Source of the DNA: Calothrix sp. PCC 7716
GTDB taxonomy: Bacteria; Cyanobacteriota; Cyanobacteriia; Cyanobacteriales; Nostocaceae
Reading direction: 5' to 3'
DNA length: 64,000 nt
NCBI RefSeq assembly: GCF_019977735.1
Contig: NZ_AP025018.1
Location: 9,676,580-9,740,579, forward strand
Shown: in pieces, positions 38,201 through 47,500 of the stretch
How positions within the stretch are numbered: the first letter of the stretch is position 1
Layout: the number at the start of each line of letters is the position of its first letter
Program-made: the position numbers and the translations under genes
Notes under the pieces: model-generated
The model's database searches: none
Told to the model about the DNA's origin: nothing
Seen by the model: only the letters and a program-made list of their open reading frames with translations

Positions 38201-41200
38201 TTCCCAAATATTTTGCTCAGAATTAGCTAATATCCCAGTCAATAAAACTTGGAAATTTTTGAGCATTCGCTCTATTGTAGAATCATCAAATAAATCTGTA
38301 TTATATTCCCACTCCCCTATTAACTGTCCATTTCGTTCTTCCATTGACAAAGTAACGTCAAATTTTGCAGTTTTGACTAATGGTTCTAAAATCTTTACAC
38401 TCAAATTTGGTAATTGTAATTCTTCGATTGGTGCATTTTGTAAAGCAAACATCACCTGAAATATAGGGGTATGACTAAGATTGCGTTCTGGTTGCAATTC
38501 AACTAGTTGCTCAAATGGTACATCTTGATGGGTATATGCTTCTAAAGATATCCGTCGAACTCGCAGTAGTAATTCTCTAAAACTGGGATTTTCGCTTAAA
38601 TCAGTCCGCAATGCTAAAGTATTAACGAAAAATCCCATTAATCCTTCAATTTCTCTGCGGTTACGTCCCGCAATAGGAGTTCCTACAATTACATCTTCTT
38701 GTCCACTGTAACGACAAAGTAATACTTTAAACGCAGTTAGTAAAGTCATGAACAAGGTCACACCTTCTTTTTGAGCAAAAGATGCAAGCTTTGCAGTTAA
38801 ATCTAATGATAAAACGAAAGATTTTGTAGCTCCTTTGTAGGTTTGAACTCTAGGACGAGGACGGTCTGTAGGTAATTCTAATATCGGTATTCCACTTAGC
38901 TGCTGTTTCCAGTAATTAACTTGTAATTCTAAAATGCTACCAGTCAACCACTTTCTTTGCCATAAGGTAAAATCTGCATATTGAATATCAAGTTTTGTTA
39001 AGGGAGAAGTTAAACCTTGACAATAAGCTGTATAATTTAAGCTCAATTCTGTAAACAACACCCCAAAAGACCAACCATCAAAAATGATGTGATGAATATT
39101 CAATATTAATATATATGTTTCAGCACTCAGTTGCACCAGTTGAACGCGAAATAAAACATCTTTTGCTAAATTAAAAGGTCTTTCTGCTTCTTGTTGAATT
39201 ATTTTTAAAGCTTTTATTTCTCGTTCATCATCGGGTAGTGATTGTAAATTAATTACAGATAAATTAAAATTCTTATTCCAATCATTAATAACCTGTATTG
39301 CTTGCCCGTCAATATTAATAAAATTTGTGCGTAATAACTCGTGACGCTCTATAATATTAGCAATGCTTGTTTCTAAGGCGCCAATATCAAGTAAACCTTG
39401 AATTTTATAACTGTAAACAAGATTATAAGCAGTGCTGTTAGGTTGTAACTGGTCTAAAAACCAGAGACGCTGTTGAGCAAAAGATAGAGGTAATTTTTCT
39501 AGCTGTTGTCTTGCCTCTATTACTGGTACTAATAAATTTTTATTAGTTATATCTGTAATCTCAAGATGCTGAGAAAACTGAGCAATAGTAGAAAATTCAA
39601 AAAATAAATGTATTGGTATTTCTTGGTTAAATGTTTGTCGAATGCGGGATATAACTTGTGTAGCGAGTAATGAATGTCCACCCACCTCAAAAAAATTATC
39701 ATTAATTCCAATACTATCTACCTTTAAAACCTGACTCCAAATATCAGCGAGAATTTTTTCTGTAGGAGTGCCAGGAGCAACATAATTACTTTGAACAGAT
39801 GTAAAATTGGGAGCAGGAAGCGCGCGATAGTCAATTTTACCATTATTAGTCAAAGGGAAAGACTCTAACACAACAAAAACAGCAGGAATCATATAATCAG
39901 GTAGCTGCTGTTTTAGATAATCGCGTACTTGATATGATATTTCTGATTGTTTTGCCAAGTTGGGTATAATATAGGCAATTAATCTTTTATCCCCAGGAAT
40001 GTCTTCTCTAACAATAACTTTAGCTGACTTTATATCTGGATGTTGATTTAATAAAGTTTCGATTTCTCCTAATTCGATTCTAAAGCCGCGAATTTTGACT
40101 TGATTGTCAATTCTTCCTAAATACTCAATATCACCATTAGGTAAATTACGAGCTAAGTCACCTGTTTTATAAAGACGTGTTTCTGGTTCGTTATTAAAAG
40201 CATGAAAAATAAACCTTTCAGCAGTTAATTCGGGTCGGTTCAAATAACCACGCGCTAAACCGGCGCCTTCAACATAAATTTCACCAGTAGTACCAACAGG
40301 TACAGGTTGCAGATGCTCATTTAATATATAAATTTGTAAATCTGGAATTGCACGACCAATTACTTTTGATGAAGAATTTAAATCGGCTATATTAATAGGA
40401 CGATAGGTAACATGAACGGTAGTCTCGGTAATACCATACATATTAACTAATTGAGGAAACTTATCTCCATGTCTATCAAACCAAGGTTTTAAGCTTTGGA
40501 TATTTAATGCTTCTCCACCAAAAATAATAAAGCGTAAGTTTAAATGCTTACTATCCAAAGATTCTAATTGTATCAGTTGTTGAAAAGCAGAAGGTGTTTG
40601 ATTTAAAACTGTAATTCTTTCTTGAGATAATAAATTATAAAATAATTCAGGAGAACGGCTCACATAATAACTAATAATAACAAGACGACCACCATAAAAA
40701 AGGGCGCCCCAAATTTCCCACACAGAAAAGTCAAATGCATAAGAATGGAACAAACTCCAAACATCATTATGGTTAAATTTAAACCAAGGTTGCGTGGCTG
40801 CAAATAAACGAACGACGTTAGAATGGGGAATAAGAACACCTTTAGGTTGACCTGTCGAACCAGAAGTGTAAATAATATAAGCAAGGTTCGACGGCTTAAC
40901 TGCTATTTTTGTCGCTTGGCTTGGTGTTTTGACTATATATTCCCAATCAGTATCTAAACAAACTATCTTAGTTTGGTGTTTGGGAAGTTTTCCAATTAAA
41001 TGCTGTTGTGTTAACAATATTGAAACTTGAGAATCTGATAGCATGAAAGCTAAACGCTCTTTAGGATAGGTAATATCTAAAGGCACATAAGCTCCACCTG
41101 CTTTGAGAATTCCTAATATACCTACAATCAATTCTAGAGAACGTTCTACACAAATACCTACTAAAACTTCTGATTCTACTCCTAATGATTGTAAATAGTG

Positions 41201-41359
41201 TGCTAATAGATTCGCTTTGTTGTTGAGTTCTTGATAAGTAAGTTGTTGATTTTCAAACACCACCGCAATTGCATCAGGTGTTTTCTCTACCTGTTCCTCA
41301 AACAACTGATGAATACACTTATTTTGAGGATAATTTGTACCTAGTTCCTTGAGAATCAT
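32273..41359 (-). CDS. Three-module nonribosomal peptide synthetase with thioesterase
   Basis: This 3028-residue protein has the order A1-T1-C2-A2-T2-C3-A3-T3-TE. A1 begins at the N-terminus without a condensation domain, so it is an initiation module. T domains carry GGHSLLA (three copies). C2 and C3 both have NIHHIIFDGW, the active HHxxxDG motif. A1 specificity residues read D-F-W-N-I-G-M-V-H(-K), which is the known threonine code. A2 reads about D-V-E-D-I-G-A-I-T and A3 about D-A-I-H-V-G-G-F-N; I cannot assign them. The TE carries GGWCAGG, so the nucleophile is Cys2829 (codon 32873-32875), and GHHDTI supplies the His. A tripeptide or a cyclised product is expected. There is no epimerisation, methylation, MbtH or transporter gene close by. 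The downstream neighbour on the same strand is none; upstream is a large adhesin. Confidence 0.95.
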   Translation of the reverse strand: MILKELGTNYPQNKCIHQLFEEQVEKTPDAIAVVFENQQLTYQELNNKANLLAHYLQSLGVESEVLVGICVERSLELIVGILGILKAGGAYVPLDITYPKERLAFMLSDSQVSILLTQQHLIGKLPKHQTKIVCLDTDWEYIVKTPSQATKIAVKPSNLAYIIYTSGSTGQPKGVLIPHSNVVRLFAATQPWFKFNHNDVWSLFHSYAFDFSVWEIWGALFYGGRLVIISYYVSRSPELFYNLLSQERITVLNQTPSAFQQLIQLESLDSKHLNLRFIIFGGEALNIQSLKPWFDRHGDKFPQLVNMYGITETTVHVTYRPINIADLNSSSKVIGRAIPDLQIYILNEHLQPVPVGTTGEIYVEGAGLARGYLNRPELTAERFIFHAFNNEPETRLYKTGDLARNLPNGDIEYLGRIDNQVKIRGFRIELGEIETLLNQHPDIKSAKVIVREDIPGDKRLIAYIIPNLAKQSEISYQVRDYLKQQLPDYMIPAVFVVLESFPLTNNGKIDYRALPAPNFTSVQSNYVAPGTPTEKILADIWSQVLKVDSIGINDNFFEVGGHSLLATQVISRIRQTFNQEIPIHLFFEFSTIAQFSQHLEITDITNKNLLVPVIEARQQLEKLPLSFAQQRLWFLDQLQPNSTAYNLVYSYKIQGLLDIGALETSIANIIERHELLRTNFINIDGQAIQVINDWNKNFNLSVINLQSLPDDEREIKALKIIQQEAERPFNLAKDVLFRVQLVQLSAETYILILNIHHIIFDGWSFGVLFTELSLNYTAYCQGLTSPLTKLDIQYADFTLWQRKWLTGSILELQVNYWKQQLSGIPILELPTDRPRPRVQTYKGATKSFVLSLDLTAKLASFAQKEGVTLFMTLLTAFKVLLCRYSGQEDVIVGTPIAGRNRREIEGLMGFFVNTLALRTDLSENPSFRELLLRVRRISLEAYTHQDVPFEQLVELQPERNLSHTPIFQVMFALQNAPIEELQLPNLSVKILEPLVKTAKFDVTLSMEERNGQLIGEWEYNTDLFDDSTIERMLKNFQVLLTGILANSEQNIWELPLLTEEEQHQLLVTWNQHEVDFNHKYIHQLFEEQVERTPDAVAVVFENEEITYQELNKKANQVANYLRKLGIGTNKLVGLCLEPSLARIIALLGIFKAGGVYLPLDPVYPQERLKFIIEDSEVSILLTQKSLADKVLIDALHVVNLDTDWLDIATEPTNNLPSCITDNNLAYIIYTSGSTGTPKGVLISHQAITHHSQNVIQHYQLNSSDRILQFASLSFDVSLEQILPTLVVGATLIVVDAKLLTPSEFYHKLIDYGLTVVDVPPAYLTQWLQFLNEKTFYTPIHKLRLVICGGEALPPETLKAWYKCSMTGVRLINAYGPTEATITSVTFTVPEDITPIESYTNIPIGHPLPNRKVYILDSHKNLVPIGAVGELYIGGGLALGYLNRPELTAESFIFHSFNNEPEARLYKTGDLARYLANGDIEYLGRIDNQVKIRGFRIELGEIENLLNQHPDIKSAKVITKEYIPGDQRLVAYIISDSDKVHKLRDYLKQKLPNYMVPSAFVALESFPLTPNGKIDYHALTTPYFSASQSNYVAPITHTQKIIVNIWRQILKVETIGIHDNFFELGGHSLLATLLISSIRQTFNQEIPLRLLFEYPTISQLSHAINTSIQANNSLLLPPIEPRQQHKNLPLSFAQQRLWFFAQLEPNSTAYNMPLKLRLQGILNITALERSIAEIIQRHEILRTNFIFKNGQATQVITKNIDFKLPIIDLQSLPDKQREIEAENIVKQESEKPVNLAEDFLFRVHLLQFSAEKYLLVFNIHHIIFDGWSDDILQRELTALYQAFSTGNSLQLPELSIQYADFALYQHHWFTDEFLESQIVYWKQQLGGALPVLELPTDFPRPQVQTYQGASHTLSLSSELTASLKFLCQKEGVTLFMTLLAAFKILLSRYSGQEDIIVGTPIAGRNRTEIENLIGFFVNTLALRSDLSGNPTFTELLNRVRQVTLDAYAHQDLPFQNLVEQLKLAKNVSYNPVFQVWFNMINLAQDSFKLNDLTVEPISILETTSKFDLSLYAREENKQIHLRFVYNTLLFNSDTIEWMGTHFQKLLEVICTHPDKNIASFSILTETKRYELSHRRQISPNNSFTQFLKEEIEQSIPSRFEQQVKKYPHHIAVKTQNYQWTYKELNTQANQIAQALLSANNKQEGKIALLLDHDAPMIAAILGVLKAGKTYIPLDPKYPQDRVLYILEDSFAQVVLTNDKNLPYTQELVQNKLPIISIDNINTNDSFVEISQEISPDTLAYILYTSGSTGKPKGVIQNHRNVLHFIRNYTNNLHISPNDKLSLFASYSFDAAIIDIFSALLNGATLYPFDIKAEGLAYLLDWLEVNKITIYHSTPTVYRHFIETLNSKESIVNKQLEYVRLVVLGGEQVVKNDVKLYQKYFANECIFVNGLGSTESSFNLQYLIDKNTKITQNYVPAGYAFEDTEIILLNHEGKQTDVYGEIAIRSAHIALGYWQKPELTKAVFLEDPQGENKRIYRTGDLGRLRPNGAIECLGRKDFQVKIRGFRIELGEIEAVLNQHPQIKETVVIAREDIIAEKRLVAYIVSAQNQNITNEIKHYLEQKLPDYMLPAAIVVLDVLPLTPNGKINRLALPAPDFSKLKSAVYTAPSDKLELQLTKIWENVLDVRPLGLNDNFFDMGGHSLLAIRLVTQINNALGKNITPNTFFQAPTIKQLADILRQKEFYTSSSSLVPIQPHGSKRPFFYIHTIYGSLIYSLNLLSKLDADQPVYGLQAKGLDGMESPHTCIEDMASHYIKELKTIQPHGPYFLGGWCAGGVIAYEMAQQLYAQGETVELLTIFDAYPPKMIPEANKAVNSVPIQIKSSRIHQSILKLKDIIKRNRSFFSTLTPQQQIKSIWQKINHRIRERIKENIYQFYVRMNLTLPRAFLNLAVRDAIAQAYKNYYPTVYPGKVIFFRAIEQTKEHTHYLERWEELAAGGLEIHDIPGHHDTIMSEPHVQVLAEKLKACIKMLD

Positions 41360-41464
41360 AATTTTTATCTCAGTAATTACTCGTAATAAAAATATTTTAT
41401 AGTCTTATTAATGACAGCTAAAGATGTTAGTTTATCGAGTATAACAAAAATATTTGAGAAGTAC

Positions 41465-41524
41465 AAAAATCCCTCGATAACTTCTAAATCTGGTATTAAC
41501 CATTTAGAAAGATAACGAGGGAAT
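41465..41524 (-). terminator. Intrinsic terminator of the adhesin gene
   Basis: Read on the - strand, TCCCTCGTTATCTTTCTAAA pairs with TTTAGAAGTTATCGAGGGA over about 18 bases, with the loop centred near 41496, and is followed by ATTTTTG. It lies 45 bases beyond the stop of the adhesin gene at 41569 and upstream of the NRPS start, so the two genes are probably separate transcription units. Confidence 0.7.
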
Positions 41525-41568
41525 TAGGATTTTAGGCTATGGTGTGGGGGTTATGCGGAATTATGCGT

Positions 41569-44500
41569 TTATCCGTGGTAAACATTATCAGCAAGACCCA
41601 AACCGTTATTGTATTTATCTAAATTGTCATTAATTACACTACCAGCATCTAATCCATAGAGAACGTTGGTGTTAGAGTTGTAAGGACTTGGCAAGCTAGA
41701 AGCACTAGAAATTCCTAGACTCCAGAGGTTATCAACGCGCGCGCTGTTAACATTGCTACCAATCATATTGTTTAAGGCGCCATCACCTTTCTTATCGCCA
41801 TTTTCGTCTGGAGTTACAGCTTGCAACCAATTGATGCCTTCTTTGATGTAGTATCGAGCATCTTTATCAGTTGTGCTAGCGGTGTCAATAGGGTTACCAG
41901 CCAGATAATTCAGCCAACCAGCAATCAAAGAGCGACCAAGGTCATAACGCTTATCTCCGTTGGGGTGTTGGGAAGCATCAACCATTTGGAGTGCTTGAGC
42001 GCGAGAATAGAAGAGAGTATCTTCACCTGCATCACTTCTACCATTGCGGTTAAAGTCACCGACTAGTAAACCTGTTTCATATTGTCCAGTTACTGGGTCG
42101 AGAACTTTTCCAGGTTGTGCAGAATTAGTGTAAGGCGCAAACAGCAGGTCACTATCAGCGAAATTGGACTCTGTTTTTTGTGATGGTTCGTTGCCTTGAA
42201 TACCATCCCAGAACTTCTGCCATTCAGAATTTTGCCAGAATCCGGGAGTACGTACACCAGGGGCAGATGGGAGAGTGGGAGCAGCTAGAATAGTGTCTGT
42301 ATCGGTAGCGCTGTTGTTGCTGGTGTTGGTGTCAGTAAAACCAGTAGGGCCTGTGATTGTGGCAGTATTGGCTAAAGAAGCAGGAGTAGGTTTAAGAACA
42401 TCCAAATAGCGAATCTTGAATTGATCTTCGGGAGTTGCGTCTACCGCAGATGCTGCAATAACGATGGTGTTACCCACATAATTGCCTGCATTTACATCTG
42501 CCCAACGATCAGTTGTGAGAGTGGTTTCGTTAACTTCGTTGAACCCAAAGCTATTAAGAATTGAGTCGTTTAAAGTCGTGACGGGGGTAGTAGAGTTACC
42601 AATCCATACAGAGATATCGCTGTCATTGATAACATATTGCAAATAAGCGCGGTCTAAAACAACCGATTCGGAGAATTGGAATAAAACGTAGTTATCTCGT
42701 CCACCAACGTTATCAACGCGATGAGTAGCCCTTCCGTCGCCTTCAGCGCTGTCGGTGACACCTAAACCACCACCAGAATAGCTACCCAGGTAAGCATTAC
42801 CCCAAGCTCCATTTGTTCCATCAACGCGGCTAAAGGCACGAGCCGTAACAGTAACACCATCTTTTGTAAACGTCCGAGTATTTCCATCGGGTCCATCAAG
42901 GGCATTGCTAGAATTGCCACCGAAGTCAAATGTGGTCTTAGCACCTGTAGAAACGGGGTTACTAGATACGGTACCGTTTACAGTATAAGTAATACTACTA
43001 CCACCTGCTAAGGTCACGTAATCGTTAATGCTGCCTGTACCACTGGCTTGATTATCTTTGGCGCCTTCGGTAGCAACGCTAGTCCAAGTAACATCGGTGA
43101 GATTTGTCGGCATGATATCGCTAACCAAGGCATTGGTAGCAGTCATCAAACCATTATTTGTAGCGACAATAGTGTAGGTAATCTTTTGTCCGGGGGCAAC
43201 ACTTGTCAAACCGTTAGATTTGGTAATAGACAAGTCACCGATATTTTTAATTAATCCTGCATCAATCGTCAGGTTATCGGTTGTACCAACAGAGAATTGA
43301 GCTGTTGTACCGTTGCTATTAATAACATCACTATCAGCAGCATCAATACCTACATTGGCGGTAGTAAATCCATCGAAGCCAGTGGGTTGAGCGAATTGAA
43401 TGCTATAGCTGCTGTTGGCATTAACGCTAAATTGGTAAAGACCATTAGCATCGGTGGTAGTCGTGCCAATTTGGGCGCCTGAAGAGTTAAACAACTTAAC
43501 AGCTACACCAGAAACTCCAGATTCGCCAGTATCTTGAACACCATCTCCATCAGCGTCGTACCAAACACGATCACCTACTTTCACGGTGGAAACAGCTACA
43601 ACAGTATCAGTATCGGTAGCGCTGTTGTTACTGGTGTTAGTGTCAGTAAAACCAGTTGAACCCGTTATTGTAGCAGTGTTACTGAGACCACTAGTTTGAG
43701 TTGTTGCTTTAAGAATATCAAGAGACTTGAGCTTAAAGCTATCATTTGTGTCGCCTATTTTAGCAGCAATTACCACAGCGTTACCTGCAATATTACCTGC
43801 ATTGATATCCGCCGTGCGGTCGGTACTACCACCGTTGTTAACTTCAGTAAAGCTGAAGCTATTAAGAACTGAATTATTTAAGATGATGTGATTGCTGAAA
43901 GGATTGTTGAAATTACCAACCCAGACAGAGATATCACTATCCGCACCAGCAACGTAAGCCAATGCAGCTTTGTCAATAACCACTGACTCAGAGAATTCTA
44001 GCAAAACGTAGTTATTAAGACCAGAATTATCAACGCGATGGCTTGCACTATTTTCGGTGTAGTCAATTACACCTAAACCCCAACTGCCATAAAGACCTAG
44101 TTTGGCGGCATTCCAAGTTCCGGCACTGTCGCTACTAAAAGCACTCGCTTTAACAGAAACACCATTAGCAGAGAAGGTGCGAATGTTGCCCACAGCACCA
44201 TCGCTCGAACTGCCACCGGTCAAGCTAATAGTAGTGGGGGTAGTATAGGAGGAAGAAATTGCGTTGGCGGCTACAGTTGCATTCACTGTATAGGTAATGC
44301 TGCTACCACCGGCTAAAGTCACGTAATCGTTAATGCTGCCCGTTCCACTGGTTTCATTTTCCGTTGCACCATCACTAGCTACACTACTCCAAGTTACATT
44401 AGTAAGATTCGTTGGCATGATATCGCTTACTAAGGCATTAGTAGCAGTGATTAGACCATTATTTTTAGCCACAATGGTATAAGTAATCTGCTGTCCGGGG

Positions 44501-47500
44501 GTAACTGTTGTCAAACCATTAGTTTTGGTAATTGACAAATCGCCAGCATTTTGATAAATACCTGCATCTAAAGTCAGGTTGTTTTCACCAGGCGCCAAAG
44601 TCACAATCTGAGTTTTACCAGTGCTAGGGTTAACATCAGAATCTACGGCATCATTAGCACCTACATCAGACTTAGTAAATTCATATCCAGTAGGCAGATT
44701 AGAGAAACCGACTTGATATTGTTGACTTGGTGTTAGTCCAGTGAAACTGTAATTGCCATTAGCATTAGTAGTTGCGGTGACAGTAGTATCGCCAACCCCG
44801 TTAATAATGCCATCTGCTCCACCACTAGTCAGGGTAACAGTTACACCACCTACTCCTGCTTCACCCGCATCTTGGATACCGTTAGCGTTGTTATCTAACC
44901 AAACTTTATCTCCTAAGCTAGCTAATTGTACTAACCCAGCATCTAATGTACCGTTAAATTCTCCTGATGTTAAGGTGACTGTTTCGGTTAAACCAGTTGT
45001 GGAGTTAGCATCACTATCTTTGGCATCATCTCCGATATTGGCTTGGCTAAAGACATAGCCTGTTGGAGATGTAAACTTAACTTGATAATCGCCGGGAGTT
45101 AAACCGTTGAAATTGTAGGCGCCATTTGCATCTGTAGTGGTTGTACCGATGACATTACCATCAACAGGGTTGATTAATTGTACTGTTACTCCCGCAACTC
45201 CTGTTTCTGCTGCATCCTGAATACCATTGTTATTGGCATCATTAAATACTTTGTCTCCCAAGGATGCTGTTTTGTAGAACCCTGAATCGACTGTAGTATC
45301 ATTTTCCCCTGGAGAGAGGTTAACTACATCGGTGATTAATCCATCACTGTCAATCTCGTCATTGGCGTCAACATTGGCAACACTTACACCGTTAAATCCA
45401 TCAGGTTGTACAAATTGGACTTTGTAATCTCCTGGTTGCAAGTTACTGAAGGAATAAAGACCATTTGCGTCTGTGGTAGTTGTAGCAATAACACTACCTG
45501 CTGCATCTAACAGTTTGACAGTGGCATTTGCAATACCTGCTTCACCTGCTTCTTGGATACCATTAGCATTTTTATCTTCAAAGACAAAGTTACCCAGGCT
45601 AGCTAATTGTACTAACCCAGCATCTAATGTACCGTTAAATTCTCCTGATGTTAAAGTGACTGTTTCGGTTAAACCTGTTGTGGAGTTAGCATCACTATCT
45701 TTAGTGTCATCTCCAACGTTGGCTTCGCTGAAGATATAGCCTGTTGGCGATGTAAACTTAACTTGATAATCGCCAGGTTTTAAGTTGTTAAAGGTGTAAC
45801 CACCATTTACATCTGTAGTGGTTGTACCGATGACACTACCATCAACGGGGTTGATTAATTGTACTGTTACGCCATTTACTCCTGTTTCTGCTGCATCTTG
45901 GATACCGTTATTGTTGGCATCATTAAATACTTTGTCTCCCAAGGATGCTGTTTTGTAGAACCCGGAATCGACCGTGGTATCATTCTCTCCTGGAGAAAGA
46001 TTAACTACATCGGTGATTAATCCATCACTGTCAATCTCATCATTGGCGCCAATATTAGCAACACTTACGCCATTAAAGCCATCAGGTTGTACAAATTGAA
46101 CTTTGTAATCTCCTGGTTGCAAGTTACTGAAGGAATAAAGACCATTTGCATCTGTGGTAGTTGTAGCAATAATACTACCTGCTGCATCTAACAGTTTGAC
46201 AGTGGCATTTGCAATACCTGCTTCACCTGCTTCTTGGATACCATTAGCATTTTTGTCTTCAAAGACAAAGTTACCCAGGCTAGCTAATTGTACTAACCCA
46301 GCATCTAATGTACCGTTAAATTCTCCTGATGTTAAAGTGATTGTTTGGGTTAAACCTGTTGTGGAGTTAGCATCACTATCTTTAGTGTCATCTCCAACGT
46401 TGGCTTCGCTGAAGATATAGCCTGCTGGAGATGTAAACTTAACTTGATAATCGCCAGGTTTTAAGTTGTTAAAGGTGTAACCACCATTTACATCTGTGCT
46501 AGTTGTAGCGATGACAATACCATTGACGGGATTAATTAATTGTACTTTTACGCCTGCAATTCCTGTTTCTGTTGCGTCTTGGATACCGTTATTGTTGGTG
46601 TCATTAAATACTTTGTCTCCCAAGGATGCTGTTTTGTAAAATCCAGAATCGACTGTGGTATCATTCTCTCCTGGAGAAAGATTAACTACATCGGTGATTA
46701 ATCCATCACTGTCAATCTCATCATTGGCGCCAATATTAGCAACACTTACGCCATTAAAGCCATCAGGTTGTACAAATTCAACTTTGTAATCTCCTGGTTG
46801 CAAGTTGCTGAACGAGTAGAGTCCATTTGCGTCAGTGGTTGTGGTGGCAATGACATTACCTGCTGTATCTAACAGGTTGACTGTAGCATTGGCGATACCC
46901 GTTTCAGAAGCTTCTTGGATACCATTGGCATTTTTGTCTTCAAAGACGAAGTTCCCTAAACTCGCTAATCGTACTAATCCAGCATCTATTGTGCCGTTAA
47001 ATTCTCCTGATGTTAGGGTAACTGTTTGAGTTAAACCGGTTGTGGAATTAGCATCGCTGTCTTTGGCATCATCTCCGATATTGGCTTCGCTGAAGATATA
47101 GCCTGCTGGCGATGTAAATTTAACTTGGTAGTCTCCGGGTTTTAGGCCGCTAAAGCTGTAACCACCATTCGCATCTGTGGTGGTTGTACCGATAACACTA
47201 CCATCAACGGGGTTTATTAATTGTACTGTTACGCCTGCAACTCCTGCTTCTGTTGCATCTTGAATACCGTTGTTATTGGCGTCATTAAATACGAAGTCTC
47301 CCAAAGATGCTGTTTTATAGAACCCAGCATCAATAGTTCTGTTAACTTCTCCACCAACTAAGGTAATAGGTGCAGAGGTTAAATTATTGTTGGTGTTAGC
47401 ATTAGAATCTAAAGATGTGTTGCCTTGCAGGTATGGACTAACTGTATTAAAGCCTGCTGGTAAGCTAAATTTCACCTGATAGGTACTTGGCAGTAGTGGC

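Noticed and set aside
44753-47029. Series of + strand open frames of 64-101 codons at 681-base spacing
   Set aside because: They are antisense shadows of the repeated SdrD_B coding DNA.
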